Assembly (NCBI GenBank): GCA_900766495.1
Contig: CAAFVM010000024.1
Span: forward strand, 1 to 26,363
DNA: 26,363 bases
Direction: 5' to 3'
Source: Clostridia bacterium
GTDB lineage: Bacteria > Bacillota > Clostridia > Christensenellales > Borkfalkiaceae
Shown: in pieces, positions 1 through 7,712 of the stretch
How the letters are laid out: every line of letters starts with the position of its first letter
Position numbering within the stretch: the stretch's first letter is position 1
Made by a program: the position numbers and the translations under genes
The notes under the pieces: model-generated
Database searches by the model: none
The model's input: only the letters and a program-made list of their open reading frames with translations
What the model was told of the DNA's origin: nothing

Positions 1-90
1 TACGGACAAACGGTAGAAATCTTCTATAATTTCGTCGGAGCAATCGACCGACCGATATGGGGCGACGAACTCACCGACGAAGACGATTGA
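1..90 (+). CDS. C-terminal fragment, probable serine recombinase
   Basis: The window opens inside a plus-strand frame with 29 codons left before TGA. The residue stretch VEIFYNFVGAID followed by an acidic tail resembles the C-terminus of large serine recombinases of Clostridia that carry the DUF4368 region, where an (I/V)-x-I-x-YNF-(I/V)-G pattern is common near the end. The catalytic domain lies outside the window, so this rests on a short motif. A terminator follows about 90 bases later. If correct, a mobile element ends beside spo0A. It could also be the tail of an unrelated protein. Confidence 0.45.
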   Translation, partial: YGQTVEIFYNFVGAIDRPIWGDELTDEDD

Positions 91-164
91 ACCAAACAAA
101 TAACAAGAGAAAAGGGGTGGCTTCAAGCCCAGCCCAACTCTGAACCTTGCGCCTTTACCTAAAA

Positions 165-203
165 TTCCCTATGGGAACTGCGGTAAAACCGCTTCTTTTT
201 TTG
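165..203 (+). terminator. Intrinsic terminator after the partial gene
   Basis: A 5-bp hairpin GCGGT-AAA-ACCGC (180-192) is followed by a T-rich tract (TTCTTTTTTT). Just upstream is a second small inverted repeat TTCCC-TAT-GGGAA (165-177). It would end transcription of the gene entering from the left. Nothing else recognisable lies between 91 and 341 except the short dispersed motif at 214-230. Confidence 0.6.
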
Positions 204-341
204 TTTATATATTGTTAACGGACATATAGGCGCTCTTTTGCATTTTTTACCAGTTGTTTTTACTCTTTTAATTTTCCTCTGTTTCGGACTGCGCATTATG
301 GTTTTTCAGCCTTGAACAAAACGCAAAAAAATTTAAAAAGT

Positions 342-1091
342 TTAACCTACGCCGTCTAAAAGCATTCTGTCGGCAATCAAAGCGATAAACTCGCTGTTCG
401 TAGGTTTTTCGCTTTCACTGTATGCGCGCACCCCGAAAAGCGAATTTATTGCGTCTATTCTCCCCTTATTCCACGCTACCTCTATGGCGTGCCGTATTGC
501 TCGCTCCACCTTACTCGCGGTGGTTTTATAGCGCTCTCCTATCATAGGATATAACTTTTTCGTCACGCTGTTTATAAGCTCGGGGTCGCCTACGGCAAGT
601 TTCACGCCCTCGCGCAGATAGGCATAACCTTTTATGTGCGGCGGAATGCCCATTCCTATAAAAATACGGCTTATTTTCTCGTCTAATCCGTCGCTACGCT
701 TGTCCTTTCTTTTGTCGTCCTGCTCGCCGCCCGCCATCGAGCGCATGCGCGAAACAAGCATTTCGTAATTCACGGGTTTAAGCATATAATACCGCGCGCC
801 GCTTTCTATGCTGCGTTTTATAATGTCGCCGCCCGCAAATTCCGATAAAACCACGCATTTAGTTTCGGGCGAGCGTTTTTTTGTTTCGGCAAGAACCTCA
901 AACCCGTCGGCGTTTTTCAAAACCAACGACGTAACCAGAAAATCGGGTTTTATCCTTTCAATCTCTTTTAATCCCGCTTCACCGTCGTCGCCCGAATACG
1001 TAATTTCAAACTCGCCTTTCAGCTTTTCCACACACTCGTCAAGGCTCTCTTTACAGTCCTGTAATACGACAGCCCTCTTTTTTCCGTTCAT
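342..1091 (-). CDS. spo0A: Spo0A-like sporulation regulator with degenerate receiver domain
   Basis: 249 residues, close to the usual Spo0A length. Residues 5-120 form a receiver domain and about 140-245 the Spo0A-specific DNA-binding domain. The latter is very conserved (IPPHIKGYAYLREG, TTASKVERAIRHAIEVAW, KPTNSEFIA), so the family assignment is firm. The receiver is abnormal: the segment normally read as VLVLDIIMP-x-x-DG is here FLVTSLVLKNADG, putting Ser55 at the phospho-accepting Asp. Only one acidic residue remains in the N-terminal metal-binding pair (Gln11-Asp12), while Ser83 and Lys105-Pro106 match the conserved switch Thr/Ser and Lys-Pro. Normally a phosphorelay activates Spo0A through that Asp, so this protein should not be switchable in the usual way. 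ATG start with AAAGGAGAGG ribosome binding site at 1100-1112. It lies after recR but is separated by terminators and probably has its own promoter. Confidence 0.93.
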   Translation of the reverse strand: MNGKKRAVVLQDCKESLDECVEKLKGEFEITYSGDDGEAGLKEIERIKPDFLVTSLVLKNADGFEVLAETKKRSPETKCVVLSEFAGGDIIKRSIESGARYYMLKPVNYEMLVSRMRSMAGGEQDDKRKDKRSDGLDEKISRIFIGMGIPPHIKGYAYLREGVKLAVGDPELINSVTKKLYPMIGERYKTTASKVERAIRHAIEVAWNKGRIDAINSLFGVRAYSESEKPTNSEFIALIADRMLLDGVG

Positions 1092-1200
1092 TTTTTAACC
1101 CTCTCCTTTATTTCGGCTTTTCCGCCGTTTTCTGATATTCTAACACTTCTCTTTATTTTTGTCTACTATTTTGAACATATATTTACAAAAAAATTAAATT

Positions 1201-1231
1201 ATTTTACAATATTTTAAAAATTTTTGTCGAG
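1201..1231 (-). promoter_or_regulatory. Possible spo0A promoter with 0A-box-like sequence
   Basis: Read on the minus strand, TCGACA (1225-1230) and TAAAAT (1201-1206) are separated by 18 bases, an acceptable vegetative promoter about 110 bases upstream of the spo0A start. The -35 overlaps TGTCGAG (1225-1231 on the plus strand), one mismatch from the Spo0A box TGTCGAA, so autoregulation is conceivable. The region is very AT-rich, so chance matches are likely. Confidence 0.3.
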
Positions 1232-1243
1232 GGGTAAAAAAAT

Positions 1244-1271
1244 AAAGCGTTTCACGCACGAAAAACGCTTT
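1244..1271. terminator. Bidirectional terminator-like hairpin
   Basis: The 9-bp inverted repeat AAAGCGTTT / AAACGCTTT has a 10-base loop, with T-runs on both strands. It sits between recR and spo0A and is probably a second barrier to read-through from the recR transcript. Confidence 0.5.
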
Positions 1272-1329
1272 TTTAATCTGCAATTTTTTAATTTTTAAGG
1301 CAATTTTGGGTATTTACGCGTTCGCCGAT

Positions 1330-1361
1330 AAAAAAAGCCGAACGAAAAAATTCGAACGGCT
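1330..1361 (-). terminator. Terminator of the dnaX-ybaB-recR transcript
   Basis: On the minus strand, AGCCG-TT-CGAA / TTCG-TT-CGGCT forms a hairpin with a 4-base loop and a symmetric TT/TT internal loop, followed directly by seven Ts. It lies about 75 bases after the recR stop codon. Confidence 0.7.
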
Positions 1362-1434
1362 GAACGGTGCGCGTATTTTTTATATCGCGCCGAGTTACAT
1401 ATTGTTATGCAATATATTTTGCGGCGATATCTTT

Positions 1435-2028
1435 TTATATATCGCGGCGGTCGACTATCGCGCGGGAAAGCGAACCTACGTCGGCATATTCGAGGTCGGT
1501 TCCTACCGCAATGCCGTGCGCCAAACGGGTGACCTTAACGCCGAGCGGTTTTATAAGCGAGGCTATATACATAGCCGTGGCTTCGCCCTCTACGTCGGGG
1601 TTGGTAGCCATAATAACCTCTTTAACGCCGCCCGCGGAAATGCGCGCAAGCAATTCTTTTATGCGAATGTCGTTGGGTCCCACGCCGTCGAGCGGGCTTA
1701 TAACTCCGTGCAGAACGTGATAAACGCCGTTAAACTCGTGGACTTTTTCAAGCGCTACAACGTCTTTCGGCTCTTTAACCACGCAAATAATATCGGCTTT
1801 GCGCTCTTTGCAAATGTCGCAAACGTCGTCGTCGGAATAATTTCCGCAAATGCGGCAATATTTAACCTGCTTTTTCGCGTTTAAAATGCTTTCGGCAAAG
1901 GCGGCAGCCTCTTCCTCGCTCATATTAATAACCTTATAGGCATAGCGTTGAGCGGTTTTCATACCCACCCCGGGCAGTTTGCTGAATTCGTTTATCAGCC
2001 GCCCGATAGGTTCGATGTAAATTTTCAT
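1435..2028 (-). CDS. recR: Recombination mediator protein RecR
   Basis: 197 residues, the standard RecR length. The N-terminal helix-hairpin-helix reads KLPGVGMKTAQRYA. A four-cysteine zinc finger follows at Cys58, Cys61, Cys70 and Cys73. The Toprim domain starts with ICVVKEPKDV, the YHVLHGVISPLDGVGP segment is family-typical, and the C-terminus carries the conserved LAHGIAVGTDLEYAD. RecR works with RecO and RecF to load RecA at gaps. It starts three bases after the ybaB stop, and its GGAGG site (2041-2046) lies inside the ybaB end, so the two are translationally linked. The dnaX-ybaB-recR order is conserved across bacteria. Confidence 0.97.
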   Translation of the reverse strand: MKIYIEPIGRLINEFSKLPGVGMKTAQRYAYKVINMSEEEAAAFAESILNAKKQVKYCRICGNYSDDDVCDICKERKADIICVVKEPKDVVALEKVHEFNGVYHVLHGVISPLDGVGPNDIRIKELLARISAGGVKEVIMATNPDVEGEATAMYIASLIKPLGVKVTRLAHGIAVGTDLEYADVGSLSRAIVDRRDI

Positions 2029-2031
2029 TTA

Positions 2032-2373
2032 TTAAAACAAACCTCCGGCATTGCCGAATTTGCCCATTTTTTCGTTATACAGCTCGTCGGCTTGCTCGTA
2101 TGCCGCGTTGAGCGCCGCAACGATAAGGTCTTCGAGCATTTCCATATCGTCGGTATCTACCGCGTTCGGGCTGATGGTTATGCCTTTTACCAACTTTTTG
2201 CCGTTAACCACAACTTTAACCAGTCCGCCGCCGCTTACGCCCTCAAGCTCCGCCTCGTCGAGTTCTTCCTGCGCTTTTGCCATTTCTTCCTGCATTTTTT
2301 GCGCTTGTTTCATAAGTTGCTGCATTTGGGAATTGCCCCCGAATCCGCCGTAACCGCCTTTAAATCCTGCCAT
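2032..2373 (-). CDS. ybaB: YbaB/EbfC family nucleoid-associated protein
   Basis: 113 residues. The N-terminus is Gly-rich, followed by a long Gln/Met/Lys helix (QMQQLMKQAQKMQEEM), then GVSGGGLVKVVVNGKK and a C-terminal helix ending NAAYEQADELYNEKMG, all typical of this small dimeric DNA-binding family. The position between dnaX and recR is the classical one. ATG start with an AAGGAG site about ten bases upstream. The 155-base gap to dnaX shows no clear terminator, so co-transcription is likely. Confidence 0.95.
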   Translation of the reverse strand: MAGFKGGYGGFGGNSQMQQLMKQAQKMQEEMAKAQEELDEAELEGVSGGGLVKVVVNGKKLVKGITISPNAVDTDDMEMLEDLIVAALNAAYEQADELYNEKMGKFGNAGGLF

Positions 2374-2528
2374 TTTTATTACTCCTTATTTACCGCCTTT
2401 TACGCGGCTTTTATATTTTTTTAATTTTTTTTACTATGTTTGTTTGCCGAGTTTTCTATATTCGCCGAGTCGCGATTTCGATTTACCGAACGGCGATTTT
2501 ATCGAGCCGAACCTAAAATTTTTCGGGT

Positions 2529-4373
2529 TTAATCGGTTATTTCAACGTCGTCGCCCATAAATTCGCGAACCTTTTCGGTTTCGCTTTCGCTATCGTTCTC
2601 GGTTTGCGCGTTTTTGCCGGCGTCAAAACTTTCGGCGTCGTCGGCGCTACGAACAATCCGCATGCCGCTCGCTCCCGCCGCAAGCAAATATTCTTCGAGT
2701 TTTTTCGAATTTTCAGGTTTGGTTAAAAGATTATATTCGTTGTCGCCCGCGGCGCAAACCAAAATTTCGCTTCCGCGCGCAACCGCCGTAACGTCCTGGC
2801 AGGCAACCCAAAGCATAATGGCTTTATCGGCGCGCATCTGCCTTAAAACGCTGCCCCAAAACCTTTTCACGTCGGAAATTCCGCCAGCCGCATTATTAGC
2901 CGCGGGTTTAGCCGAACTTTTATTTTCGGTTTTTTCTGCCGTTTTTTTATCTTTTTCTTCGACCGAAGAACTTGTAAAGCCGTCGATAATCGACTTATAG
3001 GCGGTTTTCTCGTTTTCAACGCTTACGCTCGCTTTTGAAAAATCGTTTTTTTCCTCGCTTGAACTTTTTTCTTCGTTCTTTCCGCTTAAGGAAGCAACGC
3101 CGTCGTTCAAACTTGCCGTCTTCGAGCCTTGTTCAATACCCGCAAACCCCTCGTTAACAGCCTTATAGACGGACTTTTGCTCCGTAGCCGCAGGCGCCGC
3201 CGATATTAACCCGCCGCTTTTTAATTGATTAAGCTGCGTTTCAAGCTTGGCCACACGGGATAAAAGTGCGTCTATATTATAATCGGCTTGCGGCATGCTC
3301 GCTTTTACGGCAGCCGTTTCGAAAACGATTTTTGGGTGAGTGCTGTATTTTAAATCGGATTCGGCGGCGGAGAAAATTTCAATAGAACGTAAAATTCCGC
3401 TTACCGTTCCTTTTTCGGCAAGAGTTTTGAACTCTTCGAATTTATCTTTGGGCAGCCCCAAAAGTTTTTCTGCGTTGTCGCAGGTTTTAGCAACCAGCAA
3501 ATCGCGCAGGCAAGAACACACGTCGCGGTTTAAAACGCCCACGCTTTTGCCTTTTCCGCAAAGAGTTTCAACCGACGAAAGAACCGCGCCGCAGTCGCCC
3601 GCAAAAATTCCCTCTACAAGGCGTTCCACGCACTCGCGGTCGGAAGTTCCCAAAACCTCTAAAACGTCGTTATAAGTAAGGGTACCCTCGCCGTAAGAAA
3701 CGCACACGTCCGCAACAGAAAGCGCGTCGCGCACGCTGCCCTCGCCCGCTTTCGCAATTAAGTCTACGGCTTCGGGTTCGTATTTTTTACCTATTTTATC
3801 GTAAACGCCGCGAATAAGTTCGGCGATTTTTGCCGTGGGAACAAGCTTGAAATCGAAACGCATGCACCGCGACAAAATGGTGGACGGCAGTTTGTGCGCC
3901 TCGGTGGTGGCAAGAATGAAAACTGCATGTTCGGGCGGTTCTTCAAGCGTTTTTAACAGCGCGTTGAACGCCTCGGTGGTAAGCATATGCACTTCGTCTA
4001 CGATATATACTTTATACCTGCCGGCGACCGGGGGATATTGTATTTTATCGCGCAGTTCACGCACGTTTTCAACTTTATTGTTCGAAGCCGCGTCCATTTC
4101 GAGTATATCGAGGTTAGACGGGTTTTCTAGTTTTTTGCATACTTCGCACTCGCCGCAAGGGCTGCCGTTCACGGGCGACAGGCAGTTTATAGCCCGCGCG
4201 AAAATTTTAGCCGCGGTGGTTTTCCCGGTTCCGCGCGCCCCGCAAAACAGATAGGCATGCCCTATTCTGCCCGTTTTTATTTGATTTTCAAGCGTTTTTA
4301 CCACGTGTTCCTGCCCGATTAACGTATCGAAAGTAGTGGGGCGAAACGCCCTGTATAATGCGAGATACGACAT
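2529..4373 (-). CDS. dnaX: DNA polymerase III subunit gamma/tau
   Basis: 614 residues. The AAA+ clamp-loader module is clear: Walker A GARGTGKT (45-52), zinc-binding cysteines 64, 73, 76 and 79, Walker B VYIVDEVHML (122-131), sensor 1 ATTE (155-158) and the SRC motif (168-170). Domain III continues to about 360. A Ser/Lys/Glu-rich linker with low sequence complexity (about 385-500) precedes a C-terminal tau-type domain (about 505-600). It loads the sliding clamp and bridges polymerase and helicase in the replisome. ATG start with AAGGAG just upstream. The linker contains a run of seven A (codons 476-478) where a -1 slip would give a 484-residue gamma-like product. Two short repeats, YKAVNEGF and YKSIIDGF, occur in the linker. 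Confidence 0.97.
   Translation of the reverse strand: MSYLALYRAFRPTTFDTLIGQEHVVKTLENQIKTGRIGHAYLFCGARGTGKTTAAKIFARAINCLSPVNGSPCGECEVCKKLENPSNLDILEMDAASNNKVENVRELRDKIQYPPVAGRYKVYIVDEVHMLTTEAFNALLKTLEEPPEHAVFILATTEAHKLPSTILSRCMRFDFKLVPTAKIAELIRGVYDKIGKKYEPEAVDLIAKAGEGSVRDALSVADVCVSYGEGTLTYNDVLEVLGTSDRECVERLVEGIFAGDCGAVLSSVETLCGKGKSVGVLNRDVCSCLRDLLVAKTCDNAEKLLGLPKDKFEEFKTLAEKGTVSGILRSIEIFSAAESDLKYSTHPKIVFETAAVKASMPQADYNIDALLSRVAKLETQLNQLKSGGLISAAPAATEQKSVYKAVNEGFAGIEQGSKTASLNDGVASLSGKNEEKSSSEEKNDFSKASVSVENEKTAYKSIIDGFTSSSVEEKDKKTAEKTENKSSAKPAANNAAGGISDVKRFWGSVLRQMRADKAIMLWVACQDVTAVARGSEILVCAAGDNEYNLLTKPENSKKLEEYLLAAGASGMRIVRSADDAESFDAGKNAQTENDSESETEKVREFMGDDVEITD
2920..2948 (-). other. Candidate slippage/frameshift site inside dnaX
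   Basis: In the linker-coding region the reading GAT AAA AAA ACG contains seven consecutive A (2942-2948). A -1 shift there reads seven more codons and meets TAA at 2920-2922, giving a 484-residue protein that keeps the AAA+ core and loses the tau domain. Other bacteria make gamma from dnaX at comparable poly-A sites. No downstream stimulatory structure was identified, and A-runs are common in this AT-rich linker. Confidence 0.35.
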
Positions 4374-4504
4374 TATGTTCTCCTTATTTTTCCGTTTAAG
4401 AGAAATTACACAGCCGCAAAATTCGCGGCGGAAAGTATGCTAAAAAGTAAGTAAGCTAAAAATTAGAAATAAGCCGAGAATTAATTAAAAAATTTATAAA
4501 AAGA

Positions 4505-5104
4505 TTAAATTTCGTTTTCGCCCAAACCGCTTGCCGAAAGTTGAATTTTTCGCTTTATGCGGTTAAGCGCGTTGTCTACGCTTTTTGGCGTTTTTCCTAT
4601 TTTTTCGCTTATTTCGAGGTAAGAAAACCCTTCGAGATAAAGTCTTAAAACGTTTTTTTCGTATTTGGAAAGGTTTTCCTGAATTCTGTTTATTATTTCG
4701 CCCGAATTTTCTTTGCTTATCATAGAATCTTCGGGGTTTTCGCAAAGTAATTTTTCCACTTCGGCGTTAGGCGCGTAAATCGACACGTAACCCGAAAGCG
4801 GTTTGTTTTTTAAACTGTTGGCTTTTTTTACCGCGCTTAACATTTTCGAGCGCACGCAGTTATATGCGTAATTTTTAAAGCCGCCCTTTTTGCCGTCGTA
4901 ACTTTCAACGGCTTTCAGAAGCCCCCACAATCCCTCTTGCAATAAATCTTCGTTGTCGCCGCCCGAAAGATAATACGACCGCGCGGCGCCCTTTATAACG
5001 TATTTATACCGCTCGTAAATAGCTTCGAAAGCGGATTCGTCGCCCTCTTTATAAAGCTTAACAAGCGTTTCGTCGGAATAATCGGCACAACTGCCGTAGT
5101 CCAT
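4505..5104 (-). CDS. sigH: RNA polymerase sigma factor, SigH (Spo0H) type
   Basis: 199 residues with sigma-70 region 2 (about 15-95: GDESAFEAIYERYKYVIKG, then SYYLSGGDNEDLLQEGLWGL) and region 4 (about 145-190: LSKYEKNVLRLYLEGFSYLEISEKIGK). The ARSYYLSGGDNEDLLQEG stretch and the PLSGYVS segment match the SigH lineage rather than ECF factors. The upstream neighbours rlmB and mrnC support this, as they precede sigH in many Firmicutes. The yacP/rae1 gene often found between rlmB and sigH is absent. In sporulating relatives SigH drives early stationary-phase genes including spo0A. ATG start with a modest AAGGGGCG site. A 131-base gap to dnaX contains only a small hairpin GCCGC-N7-GCGGC and no recognisable SRP RNA. 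Confidence 0.88.
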   Translation of the reverse strand: MDYGSCADYSDETLVKLYKEGDESAFEAIYERYKYVIKGAARSYYLSGGDNEDLLQEGLWGLLKAVESYDGKKGGFKNYAYNCVRSKMLSAVKKANSLKNKPLSGYVSIYAPNAEVEKLLCENPEDSMISKENSGEIINRIQENLSKYEKNVLRLYLEGFSYLEISEKIGKTPKSVDNALNRIKRKIQLSASGLGENEI

Positions 5105-5207
5105 TTTATTCGCCCCTTTTTTATTTTTCTGTTTTGTCTTTTAAGCGCGAGCAGCCGAAAAACAAACTCGAAACGCCCGTTAATCGACTTATAGCCCCGC
5201 TTTTTAT

Positions 5208-5927
5208 TTATAAAGACCTTTGCCTCAACGCTTCGAACACAGCTACTCCGCACGCGACCGAAGCGTTAAGCGAGTTAATTTTGCCGTACATTTTCATTGA
5301 AACCACGGCATCGCATTTTTTTTGAGTAAGTTTGTTTATACCTGTATCTTCGCCGCCCACAACCAAAGCGATACGCCCGCGCAGGTCGGTTTTATAAATA
5401 TCTTGTCCGCCGAGTTCCAAGCCGTAAACCCACACGCCGTTTTCTTTAAGTTCGTCGATTGCGGCGTTAACGTTGGTAACCCTCGCGATTTTTATGTGGT
5501 TGGCTCCGCCCTCCGAAATGCGCATAACCGCGTCGGTAACGGCGGCGCTTCTGCGCTTGCCTATAATAATTCCGTCAAGCCCGCCGCATTCGGCAACCCT
5601 GATTATACTGCCGAGATTGTGCGGGTCTTCTATGCCGTCAAGCACGAGGAAAAAGCAATCTTTTCCTTTGGTTTCGGCAATCATATCGGAAAGTTCGGCG
5701 TAAACGTAATCGGAAACGAACGCCATAAAGCCCTGATGTCTGCCGCATTGCGACTGTTTGTCAAGCACGTTTTTATCGGCGTAAGAAAATTTAACGCCGC
5801 TGTCGTTCAAAGCTTTTACGAGTTCGCGCGATTTCTCGTCGCGCATGCCGTTAGCTACCAGCACTTTATCGATGGTTTTATCGGTTTTAAGCAGTTCGGC
5901 AACCGCGTTTCTTCCTTCAATAATCAT
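5208..5927 (-). CDS. rlmB: SpoU-family 23S rRNA 2'-O-methyltransferase RlmB
   Basis: 239 residues. An N-terminal substrate-binding domain (1-75, with EGRNAVAELL) precedes the SPOUT knot domain. The three SpoU motifs are visible: LDGIEDPHNLGSIIRVAE (96-113, catalytic-type Asn104 and Arg110), LVVGGEDTGI (188-197) and MYGKINSLNASVA (213-225). It should methylate the ribose of a 23S rRNA guanosine using SAM. It starts nine bases after the mrnC stop, with AGAGG overlapping the end of mrnC. The 103-base gap to sigH contains one copy of the short dispersed motif at 5179-5196. Confidence 0.93.
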   Translation of the reverse strand: MIIEGRNAVAELLKTDKTIDKVLVANGMRDEKSRELVKALNDSGVKFSYADKNVLDKQSQCGRHQGFMAFVSDYVYAELSDMIAETKGKDCFFLVLDGIEDPHNLGSIIRVAECGGLDGIIIGKRRSAAVTDAVMRISEGGANHIKIARVTNVNAAIDELKENGVWVYGLELGGQDIYKTDLRGRIALVVGGEDTGINKLTQKKCDAVVSMKMYGKINSLNASVACGVAVFEALRQRSL

Positions 5928-5936
5928 AAGTTTTCA

Positions 5937-6440
5937 TTACCTCTGTTCGGTTGCGTTTTCAACCGATTGCATTTTGTTTTCTACCCGCACGTTTTCGTAA
6001 GTCTGCGTTTTTTCGTCCGTTTCCGCAGACGTTTCAGCCGTAAATTCCTCGGCAAGGTTCAATATATAGTTAAGCCTGTCGGTTTGTCCGCTTAAATACA
6101 AAAAGCCTATAACGGCTTCAAGCCCTGTTGATTTGGAATAATCGCCGAGCGTGGAGTTTTTTGCTTTACTTCCCTTTTTGCTGTTGCGGGCGCGCTTGAA
6201 AATAGCCAGTTCCTCTTCGGTGAAAACGGCGGTCAGTTTGCGAGCCGCCCTCGCCTGCGCGGAAGCGCACACGCTTTTAGCTTCCATTTTATTAAGTTCG
6301 CTGCTTTTCAAATCGTGCAAAAGCGCAAGTTTTTTGCGAACGAACAGCGTTTGCACCCCGTCGCCCACATAGGCAAGCACCACGGGATTTATAAGACGGG
6401 CTTTTTCTGCCGTACAATTTTCAAAAAAATCGAAATCCAA
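5937..6440 (-). CDS. mrnC: Mini-ribonuclease III (MrnC)
   Basis: 167 residues. An RNase III catalytic domain without the dsRNA-binding domain: NPVVLAYVGDGVQ near the N-terminus gives catalytic Asp27, and STGLEAVIGFLYL supplies Glu108. The family processes 23S rRNA precursor ends. The protein is longer than the usual roughly 130-140 residues because of a polar, Glu/Thr-rich C-terminal tail from about 130, of unknown role. The start is TTG, supported by GGGAGG seven bases upstream (6448-6453). Its position directly before rlmB is the conserved Firmicutes order, and it begins 18 bases after the membrane-protein gene, so it may be read from the upstream leader-controlled promoter. Confidence 0.9.
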   Translation of the reverse strand: MDFDFFENCTAEKARLINPVVLAYVGDGVQTLFVRKKLALLHDLKSSELNKMEAKSVCASAQARAARKLTAVFTEEELAIFKRARNSKKGSKAKNSTLGDYSKSTGLEAVIGFLYLSGQTDRLNYILNLAEEFTAETSAETDEKTQTYENVRVENKMQSVENATEQR

Positions 6441-6458
6441 AAACGCGCCTCCCGAAAA

Positions 6459-7082
6459 TTACCCGCGGGCTATAACCGAAAGCGGCGACGGAGCCTGCCT
6501 TTCGGCGCCTTTAAGTTCTCCGCTTATAAGTTTATATACGGCGGCGACGGGAAGCGTGCAAATAAACGTAGCCGCGCAACCCAAAACCTCGTAAGGCACG
6601 TCGCTTAAAAAGTAAGTTACAAACGGAACTTTCCATATAAGACAGGTGGCTATAACCGAAACCCAGTAATAAAGCAGTTCGGAAAAAGCCGCTATTCCCG
6701 CATACCCGAAAACGCTTATGTTTTTATGACCGCGGTTAAAAATTTTATAAGCGACAAAAGGCATAAAATAGCCTATTGTTACCTCGAGAAGCCAAAACGG
6801 CACGCGGGGCAAATCCCATATGAACCAGGCGATGCACGAAAGTTCGAAAATAACCGAATAAACCGCCACAAGCACCGCGTTTTTTGCGGGCGTTAAGGTA
6901 GCCGCCGCTATTACGAGAATCGGAAAAACTATATTTTCGAACGGCAGGTCTATAACGAACTGGTCGAAGCACATCGCGGCAAGAAACGCAAGCACGAGCG
7001 CCCAACCTTTAAAACCGTCGGTGCGGGCGTAACGTTGCGCTTTTTCAAGCCCGGTATTTTGTTTGTTGTTTAACTTTTTCAT
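6459..7082 (-). CDS. Membrane protein, ECF-transporter S-component-like
   Basis: About 207 residues from the ATG at 7082, which overlaps the TGA of the preceding lipoprotein gene as TGATG and so suggests translational coupling. A longer TTG-initiated form at 7094 is less likely. After a basic, polar N-terminus there are about five or six hydrophobic segments (about 25-45, 47-75, 80-112, 120-148 and 155-185). Size and topology fit the substrate-binding S subunit of an energy-coupling factor vitamin transporter, but no family signature was recognised and the substrate is unknown. The shared EcfAAT module is not in the window. The link to two lipoproteins and a structured leader supports an uptake role by inference. 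It could also be another small membrane protein. Confidence 0.5.
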   Translation of the reverse strand: MKKLNNKQNTGLEKAQRYARTDGFKGWALVLAFLAAMCFDQFVIDLPFENIVFPILVIAAATLTPAKNAVLVAVYSVIFELSCIAWFIWDLPRVPFWLLEVTIGYFMPFVAYKIFNRGHKNISVFGYAGIAAFSELLYYWVSVIATCLIWKVPFVTYFLSDVPYEVLGCAATFICTLPVAAVYKLISGELKGAERQAPSPLSVIARG

Positions 7083-7702
7083 CAATATAACCAACCTTTA
7101 TAAACAAGAGTAAGAACTTTCAAATCGTCTTCGGTGCCGAAAACTCCGTCTGCGCCGCATAACTTCTGAAAATTCGCACAGTCGGCGTATTTTCCGTCGG
7201 CGGCAACGTAAACGGTTTCTAAATTATATGTTTCTCCGCTTTGCAAAACACAGTCGTGAAACATATAATACCTATGCCCCGACAGCCTGAACGTGATTTT
7301 TTCGCCGCTTCTCTTAAGCGGATTGTCGCTTTTTATCTCGGCGGCGGGGTCAGGAGCCTCGCCGTCGAAATATTTTACAACCGACTCGTAAACGGTTTTG
7401 CCGAACATGGGAATTTGCCACGACGATATAAGCTCGCCGTCAAGCGTGGAGTGAGCGAAACTATCGCCCTCCGAAACCTCGGTAGAACTGCCGGGGAACC
7501 TGAATTCCAGCGTGAAAAATAAAATTTTTCCGTTCGCTTCGGCATACGCGGGCGACGAAGAGGTATTATCCCCGCCTATCACTTTATCACACCCTGCCGA
7601 AAAAATCAACAACCCGAGGCAGAAAATCGCAATAAACGTTAAATATATATATTTTTTTATACCGCGCGCACGCGCGAAGCGAAGTTTTGTTTCAGCTTTC
7701 AT
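7082..7702 (-). CDS. Lipoprotein of unknown function
   Basis: 206 residues. A basic N-terminus (1-17), hydrophobic stretch (18-34) and lipobox FSAGC predict a lipid-anchored extracellular protein. The mature part is beta-rich. Two spots resemble known patterns only weakly: GKTVYESVVKYF recalls the start of transcobalamin-like DUF4430 domains, and the region FRLSGHRYYMFHDCVL is unassigned. The C-terminus carries GADGVFGTEDDLKVL, which looks like a DGxxGTxDD acidic, possibly calcium-binding, turn. It lies ten bases after the previous lipoprotein gene and overlaps the membrane-protein gene, so the three probably act together. Its function is not recognised from sequence. Confidence 0.75.
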   Translation of the reverse strand: MKAETKLRFARARGIKKYIYLTFIAIFCLGLLIFSAGCDKVIGGDNTSSSPAYAEANGKILFFTLEFRFPGSSTEVSEGDSFAHSTLDGELISSWQIPMFGKTVYESVVKYFDGEAPDPAAEIKSDNPLKRSGEKITFRLSGHRYYMFHDCVLQSGETYNLETVYVAADGKYADCANFQKLCGADGVFGTEDDLKVLTLVYKGWLY

Positions 7703-7712
7703 AACAAATAAA

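Noticed and set aside
1306..1884. Plus-strand open frame opposite recR
   Set aside because: It lies antisense to a certain gene and its low-complexity translation is a by-product of codon bias. The same applies to the frames at 5322-6095, 11364-11864, 15158-15730 and 16943-17791.
4374..4504. SRP RNA gene near dnaX, as found in some Firmicutes
   Set aside because: The 131-base gap lacks the SRP Alu or GNAR-loop features. Only a small GCCGC hairpin is present.
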